Assembly (NCBI GenBank): GCA_030427585.1
Contig: JAUIBW010000006.1
Coordinates: 62,001-126,000 of the forward strand
Reading direction: 5' to 3'
Length of the DNA stretch: 64,000 bases
From: Bacteroidia bacterium
GTDB taxonomy: Bacteria; Bacteroidota; Bacteroidia; Flavobacteriales; Flavobacteriaceae
Positions 31,380 to 41,605 of this stretch are shown piece by piece; position 1 is the stretch's first letter, and the number at the start of each line of letters is the position of its first letter. Made by a program: the position numbers and the translations under genes. Under the pieces are notes generated by a model. The model saw only the letters and a program-made list of their open reading frames with translations. It searched no databases and was not told the origin of the DNA.

Positions 31380-33827
31380 CTACTTACTTTTACCTATCCT
31401 TATAATATCTGCAAAGATACCAGAAGCAGTAACTTCGGCACCGGCACCAGCTCCTTTAACAATTAGAGGTTGTTTAGGATATCTATCGGTATAAAAAAGT
31501 ACAATATTATCACTTCCTTCTAGATTATAAAAGGGATGATCAACTGGTATGTGCTGTAATCCTACTTTGGCATTTTCTGCTTCATATTGTGCTACATACT
31601 TTAGTCGACATTGTTTTTTGTTGGCTTCTGCCAGAATTTCTTTAAAATGATCTTCGTTTTTGGCTAGTGAATTAAAGAACTCGTCTACACTTTTAGATTC
31701 TAAACTTTCCTGAGGAAGAAATGCTTCATTCTCTATATTTTCAAGCTCCATAACTTTTTCACTTTCACGGGCAAGGATCAAGATTTTTCGAGCAACGTCA
31801 ACACCGCTTAAATCAATCTTAGGATCTGGTTCTGTATATCCTTCTTGCTGAGCCTGTTTTACGATATCATGAAAAGTAACTTCTTCGGTGTAATTATTAA
31901 ACACAAAATTAAGACTGCCAGATAATACAGCTTGTATTTTATGAATATTATCTCCAGAGGCAATTAAGTTATTAAGTGTGTCTATTATTGGTAAACCGGC
32001 TCCAACATTGGTTTCATATAAGAACGGAGCATTAAATTTTCTAGAGAGATCTTGCAATTCTTCATAATTAGAATATTCATCTGCACATGCGATCTTATTA
32101 CAAGTTACTACAGCCATACTTTCTGCCAAATAGTGTTTATAAATCTTAGCAATATTAGGATTTGCAGTATTGTCTACAAAGATAGAATTACGTAGATTCA
32201 TTTCTTTTGCTTTTGCGAAAAATGATTCTGCATTGGCTTTTTCTCCTTGTGCAAGGATTTCTTGCCACTTATCAAGATCGATTCCATTTTCATTAAAGGC
32301 CATTGTTTTGGAATTTGACATCCCGACCACACGAATTTTTAAACGTAATTTATCTTTAAGATACTTATTTTGCTGCTGAAGCTGTTCAAGTAATTTACTC
32401 CCTACGTTTCCTACGCCAGTTATAAATAGATTTAGCTGTTTTGTTTTTACTTCAAAAAATCGTTCATGTAATATGTTTAAGGCTTTTTTGATATCCTTTT
32501 TTGCAATTACTACAGAGATATTTTTTTCTGAAGCCCCTTGCGCAATTGCCCTAATATTTACATTGTTTTTACCCAGCGTACTAAACATTTTTCCACTCAA
32601 CCCCTGGTGATGGTACATATTATCACCAACCAATGCGACAATAGCTACATCATTTTCTATTTTAACAGGATCTAGCTTATGTTTAGAAATCTCGAACTCG
32701 AATGTAGTATCCAAAATGGTTTTGGCTTTCTCTGCTTCAGAAGCTTCGACAGCAAGACATATAGAATGCTCAGACGAAGCTTGTGTGATAAGGATTACAT
32801 TTATATTTTCTAAAAATAAAGCTTCAAATAAACGTTTTGAAAATCCAGGAATACCAACCATGCCACTTCCCTCCAGAGAAATGATCGAGATACTATCTAT
32901 ATGACTAATCCCGGTAACTGGTTTTTTTCGTTCTTCTACTTTTCTAGTGATAAAAGTTCCTTGATCCTTAGGTTTAAAAGTATTTTTAATCACTATAGGA
33001 ATATTCTTTTCTAATACAGGATGTATAGTAGGAGGGTAGATTACTTTAGCTCCAAAATGAGAAAGCTCCATAGCTTCCTGGTACGAAATATGATATACTG
33101 GTTTTGCTTGTTTTACCAATCTTGGATTGGCAGTATATAGCCCGCTTACATCTGTCCAGATTTGTAATTCGTTGGCATCGATGGCCGCAGCTAGAATAGC
33201 TGCAGTAAAATCAGATCCACCTCGTCCTAATGTTGTAGGTTCACCATCTTGTGTTCTTGCAATAAAACCTGGAAAAAGACTTACTTTGTGTGTATTGTTA
33301 TTTGCAAATTCTTTGATTCTGGCATTGGTTTCTTTATAATCTATTACAACTTTAGAGTTAATGGTTTTAACAATGAGTTCTCTAGAGTCTTTTAAAACGA
33401 TATCTAAGCCTTTTATTTTAGTTGCTTCTAGGATAATATAAGAAGAGAGCATTTCTCCAAAACTTGCGATTACAGAAGCAGTTTTGGGAGATAATTCACT
33501 TAGTAAATATACTCCTTCGCATAATGATTCTAGGGTATTAAGCTCTGCTTTAACCTTACTTATTATTGCACTTTGGGATACTACAGGAATAAGAGTTTTT
33601 ACAACCTCAAAATGTCTTTTTTCAATTTCTGCCAGTGTGTTTTTATAATTTTCATTATTAGCAGAAGCTTCCTCTCCGGCTTGTAACAACAAATCTGTAA
33701 TTCCGCCCATTGCAGAAACAACTACATATAAGGGTTGATTTTGTGATTGTTGTTTTATGATTTCTATTACACTTTCTATGGTCGATGCATTAGCGACAGA
33801 AGAACCTCCAAATTTTAGAACGTTCAT
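31380..33827 (-). CDS. thrA: Bifunctional aspartokinase / homoserine dehydrogenase
   Basis: MNVLKFGGSSVANASTIESV aspartokinase; ACT region; C-terminal HSD (FITGVGNVGSKLLEQL, EPDPKIDLSGVDVARK). Confidence 0.95.
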   Translation of the reverse strand: MNVLKFGGSSVANASTIESVIEIIKQQSQNQPLYVVVSAMGGITDLLLQAGEEASANNENYKNTLAEIEKRHFEVVKTLIPVVSQSAIISKVKAELNTLESLCEGVYLLSELSPKTASVIASFGEMLSSYIILEATKIKGLDIVLKDSRELIVKTINSKVVIDYKETNARIKEFANNNTHKVSLFPGFIARTQDGEPTTLGRGGSDFTAAILAAAIDANELQIWTDVSGLYTANPRLVKQAKPVYHISYQEAMELSHFGAKVIYPPTIHPVLEKNIPIVIKNTFKPKDQGTFITRKVEERKKPVTGISHIDSISIISLEGSGMVGIPGFSKRLFEALFLENINVILITQASSEHSICLAVEASEAEKAKTILDTTFEFEISKHKLDPVKIENDVAIVALVGDNMYHHQGLSGKMFSTLGKNNVNIRAIAQGASEKNISVVIAKKDIKKALNILHERFFEVKTKQLNLFITGVGNVGSKLLEQLQQQNKYLKDKLRLKIRVVGMSNSKTMAFNENGIDLDKWQEILAQGEKANAESFFAKAKEMNLRNSIFVDNTANPNIAKIYKHYLAESMAVVTCNKIACADEYSNYEELQDLSRKFNAPFLYETNVGAGLPIIDTLNNLIASGDNIHKIQAVLSGSLNFVFNNYTEEVTFHDIVKQAQQEGYTEPDPKIDLSGVDVARKILILARESEKVMELENIENEAFLPQESLESKSVDEFFNSLAKNEDHFKEILAEANKKQCRLKYVAQYEAENAKVGLQHIPVDHPFYNLEGSDNIVLFYTDRYPKQPLIVKGAGAGAEVTASGIFADIIRIGKSK

Positions 33828-33928
33828 AATATATTGTATTTTTTTAAGTTGAAATTATTAATAAAAGTTTTGTTAGTAATTCTTTTTTTTGAATTACATA
33901 CGTGATGCGGTGGTAATATATAAATGAA

Positions 33929-34042
33929 CTAACCCCTAAGGGTAATAGTAGTAATAGTACCTGTTGTAATAGAAGAAACCTCAGATACGATAATTGTTCC
34001 TAAGGTAAATAATAAAGCCGATAAGAAAATGGTACTAAACAT
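33929..34042 (-). CDS. Putative thr operon leader peptide, 37 aa: MFSTIFLSALLFTLGTIIVSEVSSITTGTITTITLRG
   Basis: Short ORF 101 nt upstream of thrA on the same strand, with Thr/Ile codon-rich tail (ITTGTITTIT) and a consensus promoter 24 nt upstream of its start. Confidence 0.8.
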   Translation of the reverse strand: MFSTIFLSALLFTLGTIIVSEVSSITTGTITTITLRG

Positions 34043-34065
34043 TTGTTTGCTTTACTTTGCGTGTT

Positions 34066-34073
34066 CAAATGTA
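34066..34073 (-). promoter_or_regulatory. TAnnTTTG -7 element (TACATTTG) for the thr leader/operon
   Basis: Exact consensus match; predicted TSS near 34061, ~18 nt before the leader ATG. Confidence 0.6.
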
Positions 34074-34306
34074 TAATTTTTTACTTTTAAAGAAAATTAA
34101 ATTAACGGCATTCTTAAACTTTTGCTAATTCAATAATTAATAACTTATTTCATTGTGTAATTCATAAAAAAATATGAAAATAGCTAGATTAAAATTGTAT
34201 TTAGTGTATTTGAGGAAGGATTATTTAATTTATTAAAAACTCTTAACATAGAGCTTCTAATATAAAAGCATAGACTAATAGAATACATATTAATACTTAT
34301 AGATAA

Positions 34307-35842
34307 ATGAAAATATTTTCTGCGCAACAAATGCGTATGGCAGATGAAGCTACAATGGTATCGGCTAAGATTACATCAATAGAATTGATGGAACGTGCTG
34401 CAACACAAATTTTTAATTTAATTCATAGCAGACTACAGGGGTCTCCAATTATGATCCATGTTTTTTGTGGTATTGGAAATAATGGAGGAGATGGATTAGT
34501 GGTTTCTAGATTATTGCTTGAACATGGGTATAATGTAAAAACTTATATTGTAAATTTTAGTGATAACAGATCAAAGGAATTTCTATTTAACTATGATCGA
34601 TTAAAAGAAATAGCTAAGGATTGGCCGATCCAAATTAAATGTGAAGAGGATTTTCCCCAACTCATGCGTGAGGATATGATTATTGATGCCATTTTTGGTA
34701 TTGGACTTAATAGACCATTGGTCCCTTGGGTTGTTTCTTTGATCAAACATCTTAATGCTTCAAGATGTTTTAAACTTTCTATAGATATTCCATCGGGCTT
34801 ATATTCTGATAAAGCACCAGATGACCCTGAAGGAGTTATTTTTGCTAATGTTACAGTTACATTTCAATTACCTAAACTTATTTTCTTTTTACCAGAAACC
34901 GGTATGTATACGCAAGATCTGGAGGTGATTGATATTGGATTAGATCGTAATTTTCTAATGCAAAATCCTGGTATCGGCGTCTTAATTAATAAAAACGAAG
35001 TAGTACCACTATATCGACCAAGACATAAATTTAGTCACAAAGGAACTTATGGCCATTGTGTAGTGATAGGAGGAAGTTACGGTAAGATAGGAAGTGTAGT
35101 TTTGGCAACTAAAGCTGCTTTAAAAACAGGTGCTGGCCTGGTTACTGCATATATCCCTGAATGTGGATATGAAGTACTTCAAACTACGGTTCCAGAAGCT
35201 ATGGTAATTGCAGATAGTGATGATGAATTAGAAGAAATTACCCTGGATTTTAAACCTGCAGCTATAGGAATTGGAGTTGGCCTTGGAACCGGCGAAAAAA
35301 CCATTAGTGCATTTGTAGAGTTTTTAAAAGAGAATACATCTCCTCTTGTTATAGATGCAGACGGGATCAATATCCTGGCTAAAAAGCCTGAATTTCTTGA
35401 AAAACTTCCAAAGAAAACTATTTTAACACCACATCCTAAGGAGTTAGAACGACTAGTTGGTAAATGGAAAGATGATTTTGATAAAATTGAAAAAACAAAA
35501 ATATTTTCAAAACAATATGATTGTGTTGTAATAATTAAAGGAGCCAACTCTATAACTGTATTTGAAGATCAATTATATGTGAATAATACAGGGAATCCAG
35601 GAATGGCAACCGCAGGAAGTGGGGATGTACTTACAGGAATGATTACCGGTCTATTGTCTCAAGGTTATGACCCTTTACATGCTGCTGTTTTTGGAGTCTA
35701 TCTGCACGGAAGTTCGGGAGACATAAGTGTTCAAAAAACTGGTTTTGAAGGATTGATAGCTAGTGAAATCATATCTCATATAGGCTCAGCTTTTATAGAG
35801 TTGTTTAAAGCTCCTAATACCGATGAGCAAAAGGAGAAATAG
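34307..35842 (+). CDS. nnrD/nnrE: Bifunctional NAD(P)H-hydrate epimerase / ADP-dependent hydrate dehydratase
   Basis: YjeF_N (CGIGNNGGDGLVVSRLL) and carbohydrate-kinase-like domain (NPGMATAGSGDVLTGMI). Confidence 0.92.
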   Translation: MKIFSAQQMRMADEATMVSAKITSIELMERAATQIFNLIHSRLQGSPIMIHVFCGIGNNGGDGLVVSRLLLEHGYNVKTYIVNFSDNRSKEFLFNYDRLKEIAKDWPIQIKCEEDFPQLMREDMIIDAIFGIGLNRPLVPWVVSLIKHLNASRCFKLSIDIPSGLYSDKAPDDPEGVIFANVTVTFQLPKLIFFLPETGMYTQDLEVIDIGLDRNFLMQNPGIGVLINKNEVVPLYRPRHKFSHKGTYGHCVVIGGSYGKIGSVVLATKAALKTGAGLVTAYIPECGYEVLQTTVPEAMVIADSDDELEEITLDFKPAAIGIGVGLGTGEKTISAFVEFLKENTSPLVIDADGINILAKKPEFLEKLPKKTILTPHPKELERLVGKWKDDFDKIEKTKIFSKQYDCVVIIKGANSITVFEDQLYVNNTGNPGMATAGSGDVLTGMITGLLSQGYDPLHAAVFGVYLHGSSGDISVQKTGFEGLIASEIISHIGSAFIELFKAPNTDEQKEK

Positions 35843-35952
35843 AAAATGTATTTTAACATAGGAAGAATATGTTATTACATACAATTTTGTAAGTGTTTTG
35901 GAGTTAATTTTAGTGTAATCTATTTACATTTGAAAGATAATTAAAAAGCAAA

Positions 35953-36837
35953 ATGATGACAAAAACAAAATTATTAATAGCAGCTCTACTTTTTGGAGTG
36001 CTATTCAATTCGTGTTCTAGTGATGATGATGGCCCTGCGGTTGCCACAATAGAATTAGAGACGATCGGATTAAAGGCTCTTACAGGAGGAACTTCTTATC
36101 AAGGATGGATAATTGTTAATGGACAACCTGTTAGTACTGCTAAGTTTACTAACCCTGCAGGAGTAGTTCGTTTAGAAGTATTTGCATCTGATCTTGCAAG
36201 TGCAACTCAGTTTATAGTAACAATAGAACCAGTAGGAGATATCGATAATGGACCTTCTGATACTAAAATTTTGACAGGTAATTTTAATGGCAATTCTGCA
36301 CAACTTACTTTTGCACCAGTAGTTGCTGATCTTTCTAATACATCAGGCCAGTTTTTTTTAGCGACTCCTACAGATAATGCTGGAGGTACAGATAATGGTA
36401 ATGATGAATTTGGCGTATGGTTTATGGATGGTGATACTGCTCCTGGCTTATCTCTTCCTGCTCTGGCTAACGGATGGAAATATGAAGGCTGGGTAGATTT
36501 TGGAACTAAAATTTTATCTACAGGTACCTTTTCTAACGTTAGTGGTGTTGATGATGGAAATTTCTTTAAAGGGTCTGGAGGAACCGTTCCTGCGTTTCCT
36601 GGAGAAGATTTTCTTGTCTTACCGACTCAAGTTCCTATTACAGGAATCACACTTCCTGCTGCCGTAACAAGTAAAAGAGTATTTATTACTGTTGAGCCTT
36701 TTGGGGATGGTGATCCAGCTCCATTTTTTATAGAACCTCTTAGTGCTACTGCAGGAATCACAACGGGATCTGGGAATCCTGTTACTATGTTGTCTAATAC
36801 TGTAGTACCTTCGGGAATTGTAAAAAGACCAAATTAG
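35953..36837 (+). CDS. Lipoprotein with two tandem anti-sigma-K (RskA) C-terminal-like repeats
   Basis: Lipobox LFNSCSSDDD; repeated units SYQGWIIVNGQPVSTAKFTN..FIVTIEPVGDIDNGP and KYEGWVDFGTKILSTGTFSN..VFITVEPFGDGDPAP. Confidence 0.55.
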   Translation: MMTKTKLLIAALLFGVLFNSCSSDDDGPAVATIELETIGLKALTGGTSYQGWIIVNGQPVSTAKFTNPAGVVRLEVFASDLASATQFIVTIEPVGDIDNGPSDTKILTGNFNGNSAQLTFAPVVADLSNTSGQFFLATPTDNAGGTDNGNDEFGVWFMDGDTAPGLSLPALANGWKYEGWVDFGTKILSTGTFSNVSGVDDGNFFKGSGGTVPAFPGEDFLVLPTQVPITGITLPAAVTSKRVFITVEPFGDGDPAPFFIEPLSATAGITTGSGNPVTMLSNTVVPSGIVKRPN

Positions 36838-36860
36838 TATTTTTAAATTAGGATATAGTA

Positions 36861-36907
36861 TACTAAAAGTCTGATTGAAATACCACTTTTCAATCAGCCT
36901 TTTAGTA
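36861..36907. terminator. Hairpin terminator between convergent genes
   Basis: TACTAAAAGtCTGATTGAAA...TTTTCAATCAGccTTTTAGTA. Confidence 0.75.
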
Positions 36908-36938
36908 TTGTAAATTTTAAGAGAACAAGTTGTATATA

Positions 36939-37835
36939 TTACCTCCTAGGATGAAAACTATGTATAACTTCGCTTAAATGGCTTCGATCGATATGCATAT
37001 ATATTTCTGTAGTCGTAATACTTTCATGCCCCAACATTAATTGAATGGCTCTTAAATCGGCACCATTTTCTAAAAGATGAGTAGCGAAGGAATGCCTAAA
37101 GGTATGTGGGCTAACCTGCTTATGGATTCCTGCTTTTTCTACCAATTGTTTTATGATCGTAAAAATCATTGCTCGGGTAAGTTGTCTACCTCTTCTGTTT
37201 AAAAATAAGGTGTCTTCATGCCCTTTTTTAATAGTAATATGATTACGGATTTCGGAAGTGTAAATATTGATATACTTTTGAGTGGTTTCTCCAATAGGCA
37301 CAAAACGTTGTTTATCACCTTTTCCGATAACACTAATGTACCCTTCATCAAAAAAAAGACTCGATTTTTTTAAGGAGATAAGTTCGCTTACTCGTAAACC
37401 ACACCCATAAAGAGTTTCAATAATTGCACGATTACGTTCTCCTTCAGGTTTACCAAGATCGATTTGGGCAATAATGAGATCTATTTCTTCGACAGATAGC
37501 GTATCGGGTAATTTTCTACCTATTTTTGGGGATTCTATAAGTTCCATTGGGTTAGATTCTCTATATTCTTCAAAAACAAGATAATTAAAGAAACTTTTTA
37601 ATCCAGAAATAATTCTTGATTGCGACCGGGGATTAACAAGTTTTGCTATTTCAAAAATAAATTGCTGAAGTATTTCTTTTTCAATAGAAAGAGGGGTAGT
37701 TACTATATCCTGGTCTTCGAGAAATTTTAATAACCGTTGGATATCAAGAGTATAGTTAATAATTGAGTTTTCAGACAATCCTCTTTCAATTTTCAGGTAA
37801 TGCTTATAATCTTTTATTGCGTGGTCCCATTTCAT
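36939..37835 (-). CDS. xerD: Tyrosine recombinase XerD
   Basis: GCGLRVSELISLKKSSL, SPHTFRHSFATHLLENGADLRAIQLMLGHESITTTEIYMHID; R-H-R-H-Y residues intact. Confidence 0.9.
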   Translation of the reverse strand: MKWDHAIKDYKHYLKIERGLSENSIINYTLDIQRLLKFLEDQDIVTTPLSIEKEILQQFIFEIAKLVNPRSQSRIISGLKSFFNYLVFEEYRESNPMELIESPKIGRKLPDTLSVEEIDLIIAQIDLGKPEGERNRAIIETLYGCGLRVSELISLKKSSLFFDEGYISVIGKGDKQRFVPIGETTQKYINIYTSEIRNHITIKKGHEDTLFLNRRGRQLTRAMIFTIIKQLVEKAGIHKQVSPHTFRHSFATHLLENGADLRAIQLMLGHESITTTEIYMHIDRSHLSEVIHSFHPRR

Positions 37836-37918
37836 TACTACTAAGGTATGATATAAAAGAAAACCATCCCAATTTACTTTGAGACGGTTTTATAGATTGT
37901 TAAAATTTATTTTACCTC

Positions 37919-38506
37919 TTAGAATTTATATACTAGACCAAGGTTAAGATCATCGAACCCAACTCCAATATTAAAATTATCTATCGATTCCCCACCATTA
38001 TCTGGCTCTAATGTTGAATATTCTAATATTCCCCAAAATAATTCTAAAGCAAAATTATGATTTAAGAAATAGCTAATACCAGGGCCGCCACCCAGATTAA
38101 AGCCATCAATAGTGATTTCGGTTGTACCATTGTCAGATTTTCCGCTTTGATATGCTACTCCAAATTCACCAAAAAGGGAAAATTTTGTTGATGGAGTAAA
38201 ATAATATCTTCCGAAAGCACCCAAACTAAATGTGTTAATGTCTAATTCTCCACCTCCAGCAAATTCCTGAGAATTACTTTGATACCCTAATTTTGGTCCG
38301 ATTGCGATATTTTCAGAAATAAAATACCCTAGTTTTGGGGTAATTGTAAAAGTGTTGTTTTTACGATCACCTTCTTTTTCTGAGTTATATCCAAATTGAC
38401 CAGAAATAAAAATATCTCCTTTAGCGAATCCTGATACATCTTCATCTTGAGCTTGTACACATGTGAAACCTAATACTGCTAATGCAGTTAACATTAATTT
38501 TTTCAT
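37919..38506 (-). CDS. Outer membrane beta-barrel protein
   Basis: Signal peptide, LGYFISENIAIGPKLGYQ strands, terminal LGLVYKF. Confidence 0.8.
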   Translation of the reverse strand: MKKLMLTALAVLGFTCVQAQDEDVSGFAKGDIFISGQFGYNSEKEGDRKNNTFTITPKLGYFISENIAIGPKLGYQSNSQEFAGGGELDINTFSLGAFGRYYFTPSTKFSLFGEFGVAYQSGKSDNGTTEITIDGFNLGGGPGISYFLNHNFALELFWGILEYSTLEPDNGGESIDNFNIGVGFDDLNLGLVYKF

Positions 38507-38821
38507 AATAATAAATGGTTTAAATTTCTTTATGAAATTGTTTAATTTACCTGTGTAAAACGCTCTATGAATTTTAATATTTCATGCTAAATTTATTTTA
38601 ATCTTATCGTGCCTATACTCAATGTATTAATACAGTAATTATTTTTAATGGTCTTTATATTTTTTGATAGAATAACTTTCACTGCTTCTTTTTTAATTTT
38701 AAAAAACAGTGCTGTTAATTATATTGACAATCATTTCGAAATATTAGAATGCTTTTTTCGTTTGTAGGTTCAGGTTTTTTAAAAAATAAGACTACTTTTG
38801 AGTAGTAATAGTATTTATTAT

Positions 38822-39451
38822 ATGATGAAGAATTTTTTTCTTATTATTTCTAGCCTAATGATAATTACATCTTTAACTGCTCAGCAAGAGAGTGAAGAAT
38901 TATATACTCGTGCGGGATTTAAATTTGGGCTTAATTATGCAAATATAACCGGAGATATAAAAAATACAGATGCACGAGTACGTATGCACCTGGGGGCAGT
39001 TATAGAATTTCCTGTATCTCAACGGTTTTTTGTACAGGCAGAAGTATTGTATACAGCACAAGGATATAAAGTTGATGATAGTGGAGAAGAAAATAAGATT
39101 AGCTTAAATTATTTGGCATTGCCTATTATTGCTAAATATTATTTCACGGATAAATTTAGCCTAGAGACAGGGCCGCAATTGGCGATATTGGCAAATGCTA
39201 CAGAATCTGCAGAGGATACTCCCGATGAGTTCTTTGATTCTTTTAGTGGTTTTGATTTTAGCTGGGGATTCGGAGCCGGATATAAGTTAGAATCTGGTTT
39301 GTTTTTCCAATTACGATATAATTTGGGCTTAACAAATATTAATGATATTGATTCGTTAAACATAGATTTTAAACATTCTGTTGCACAATTATCGGTTGGG
39401 TATTTGTTTAAAACTAAGAATAACCGAAGACAAGATTCTATTAATGAATAA
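38822..39451 (+). CDS. Porin family (PorT-like) outer membrane beta-barrel protein
   Basis: RAGFKFGLNYANITGD, FVQAEVLYTAQGYK, LSLNYLALPIIAKYYF motifs; start moved to MMKNFF. Confidence 0.75.
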   Translation: MMKNFFLIISSLMIITSLTAQQESEELYTRAGFKFGLNYANITGDIKNTDARVRMHLGAVIEFPVSQRFFVQAEVLYTAQGYKVDDSGEENKISLNYLALPIIAKYYFTDKFSLETGPQLAILANATESAEDTPDEFFDSFSGFDFSWGFGAGYKLESGLFFQLRYNLGLTNINDIDSLNIDFKHSVAQLSVGYLFKTKNNRRQDSINE

Positions 39452-39507
39452 TAAGCATGTAAGTACATAATGGTTTGTTATGAGTTAAATTACTAAAAAA
39501 TAAACGT

Positions 39508-39927
39508 GTGAAATTACTAATCATAAATGGCCCTAATCTAAACCTCTTAGGTAAAAGAGAACCAGAAGTATATGGAAATCAAACTTTTGGTGACTTTTTT
39601 ACTCAATTACAATCTGATTTTTCTACACTAGAGTTATCTTACTATCAATCTAATATAGAAGGAGAGTTGATTACTAAAATACAGGAAGCAGATGATTGGT
39701 GTGATGGGATTATCCTTAATGCTGGTGCATATACTCATACTTCTATTGGTATCGGAGATGCTATAAAGGCAATATCAATTCCTGTTGTAGAAGTTCATAT
39801 ATCAAATACTTTTGGCAGAGAAGAATTTAGGCATCAGTCTTATATATCACCTAATGCAAAAGGGGTTATTCTTGGGTTTGGTTTACAAAGCTATATATTG
39901 GCAATACAAAGTTTTTCTACAAAATAG
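39508..39927 (+). CDS. aroQ: Type II 3-dehydroquinate dehydratase
   Basis: MKLLIINGPNLNLLGKREPEVYG; ILNAGAYTHTSIGI; EVHISNTFGREEFRH. Confidence 0.96.
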   Translation: MKLLIINGPNLNLLGKREPEVYGNQTFGDFFTQLQSDFSTLELSYYQSNIEGELITKIQEADDWCDGIILNAGAYTHTSIGIGDAIKAISIPVVEVHISNTFGREEFRHQSYISPNAKGVILGFGLQSYILAIQSFSTK

Positions 39928-39964
39928 TTCAGAATAAAAATACCTACTTTAAAATAACTAATAC

Positions 39965-40003
39965 AAAAACGCCTTATTATCTATGATAATAAGGCGTTTT
40001 TTT
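39965..40003. terminator. Bidirectional intrinsic terminator
   Basis: AAAAACGCCTTATTAT-ctatg-ATAATAAGGCGTTTTTTT. Confidence 0.9.
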
Positions 40004-40019
40004 AAGATATATAACTTAT

Positions 40020-41411
40020 TTATAAATGAATTACTTCACCGTATGCATCAGCTACTGCTTCCATTACAGCTTCACTCATTGTAGGGTGAGGATGGATAGC
40101 TTTTAATACTTCGTGACCAGTAGTTTCTAATTTTCTACCTAATACAGCTTCTGCTATCATATCGGTAACTCCGGCACCAATCATATGACAACCTAGCCAC
40201 TCACCATATTTTGCATCAAAAATCACTTTTACAAAACCATCTTTGGTTCCTGCTGCACTCGCTTTACCCGAGGCAGAAAAAGGGAATTTTCCTACTTTTA
40301 ATTCGTAACCTGCTTCTTTGGCTTGTTTTTCGGTCATTCCTACACTTGCAATTTCTGGAGAAGCATATGTACATCCTGGGATGTTTCCATAATCGATTGG
40401 TTCTACACGCATTCCTGCGATTTTTTCAACACAGGTAATTCCTTCTGCAGAGGCAACATGAGCCAGAGCAGGGCCAGGGACTACATCACCAATTGCATAA
40501 ATTCCCGGGATATTGGTTTGATACCAATCGTTTACTACAATTTTGTCTCTATCTGTAGCTATACCTAATTCTTCTAATCCTATATTTTCTATATTGGTTT
40601 TGATACCTACCGCAGACAATACAATATCTGCTTCGAGAATTTCTTCTCCTTTTTTAGTTTTTACAGTTGCTTTTACTCCATCACCACTTGTATCTACACT
40701 TTCTACAGAAGAATTGGTCATTACCTTAATTCCGGATTTTTTGAAATTACGTTCAAACTGTTTTGATACTTCTTCATCTTCAAGAGGAACAAGGTTAGGT
40801 AAAAATTCTACGATTGTTACCTCTGTACCCATTGCATTATAGAAATGTGCAAATTCGACTCCAATTGCTCCCGATCCAACCACAATCATCTTTTTAGGTT
40901 GAGATTCTAAAGTCATTGCTTGTCTGTATCCAATTACCTTTTTACCATCTTGAGGTAAATTAGGTAGCTCTCTAGATCTAGCTCCTGTAGCTATAATAAT
41001 GTGTTTTGCTTCATAATCAGTTGCTTTTCCATCTGCATCTGTTACTGTTATTTTATTACTGGCTTTTAATGTACCAAAGCCTTCGATGACATCGATTTTA
41101 TTTTTCTTCATAAGAAACTGAACTCCTTTGCTCATTCCTTCTGCCACACCACGACTACGTTTTACAACAGCATCAAAATCTTTATCAAATTTATCTACAG
41201 TAAGACCATAATCAGAAGCATGTTTTAGGTATTCAAATACCTGAGCACTTTTTAATAGTGCTTTTGTAGGAATACATCCCCAGTTTAAGCATACTCCGCC
41301 TAAGCTTTCTTTTTCAATTACGGCGGTTTTAAACCCTAGTTGTGAAGCTCTAATTGCAGTTACATAACCTCCGGGACCGCTTCCTAAAACGATGATATCA
41401 TATGTGTTCAT
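40020..41411 (-). CDS. lpdA: Dihydrolipoyl dehydrogenase
   Basis: GSGPGGYVTAIRASQLG, GGVCLNWGCIPTKALLK (redox Cys pair), C-terminal HPHPTMSEAVMEA. Confidence 0.96.
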   Translation of the reverse strand: MNTYDIIVLGSGPGGYVTAIRASQLGFKTAVIEKESLGGVCLNWGCIPTKALLKSAQVFEYLKHASDYGLTVDKFDKDFDAVVKRSRGVAEGMSKGVQFLMKKNKIDVIEGFGTLKASNKITVTDADGKATDYEAKHIIIATGARSRELPNLPQDGKKVIGYRQAMTLESQPKKMIVVGSGAIGVEFAHFYNAMGTEVTIVEFLPNLVPLEDEEVSKQFERNFKKSGIKVMTNSSVESVDTSGDGVKATVKTKKGEEILEADIVLSAVGIKTNIENIGLEELGIATDRDKIVVNDWYQTNIPGIYAIGDVVPGPALAHVASAEGITCVEKIAGMRVEPIDYGNIPGCTYASPEIASVGMTEKQAKEAGYELKVGKFPFSASGKASAAGTKDGFVKVIFDAKYGEWLGCHMIGAGVTDMIAEAVLGRKLETTGHEVLKAIHPHPTMSEAVMEAVADAYGEVIHL

Positions 41412-41510
41412 AAATGTCGATTTTTTGAAGTCACGAATTTAAGGATAATTCAGCTAACCAAAAAAGGATTTAAGTATTCCCTAAGAATAAGATTTTCATT
41501 AAAAAGGATA

Positions 41511-41541
41511 AAAAAACACCATGTTATACAACCATGGTGTT
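41511..41541 (-). terminator. Intrinsic terminator downstream of the 41606 gene
   Basis: Minus strand AACACCATG-gttgtataa-CATGGTGTT followed by T-run. Confidence 0.8.
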
Positions 41542-41605
41542 AATTTTTAATGTTTTTTATTATAATTAGTACTTATTGTGAAGTATAATTAAATTATGTG
41601 CTTCT

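Noticed and set aside
33876-33897. GTAATTC-A8-GAATTAC hairpin as the thr attenuator terminator
   Set aside because: AT-only 7-bp stem with a poor downstream T-tract on the transcribed strand; not convincing as an intrinsic terminator, although it may have another role.
36939-37835. XerD-like recombinase as the integrase of a mobile element
   Set aside because: Housekeeping XerD context (near aroQ), no att repeats, tRNA or cargo nearby.
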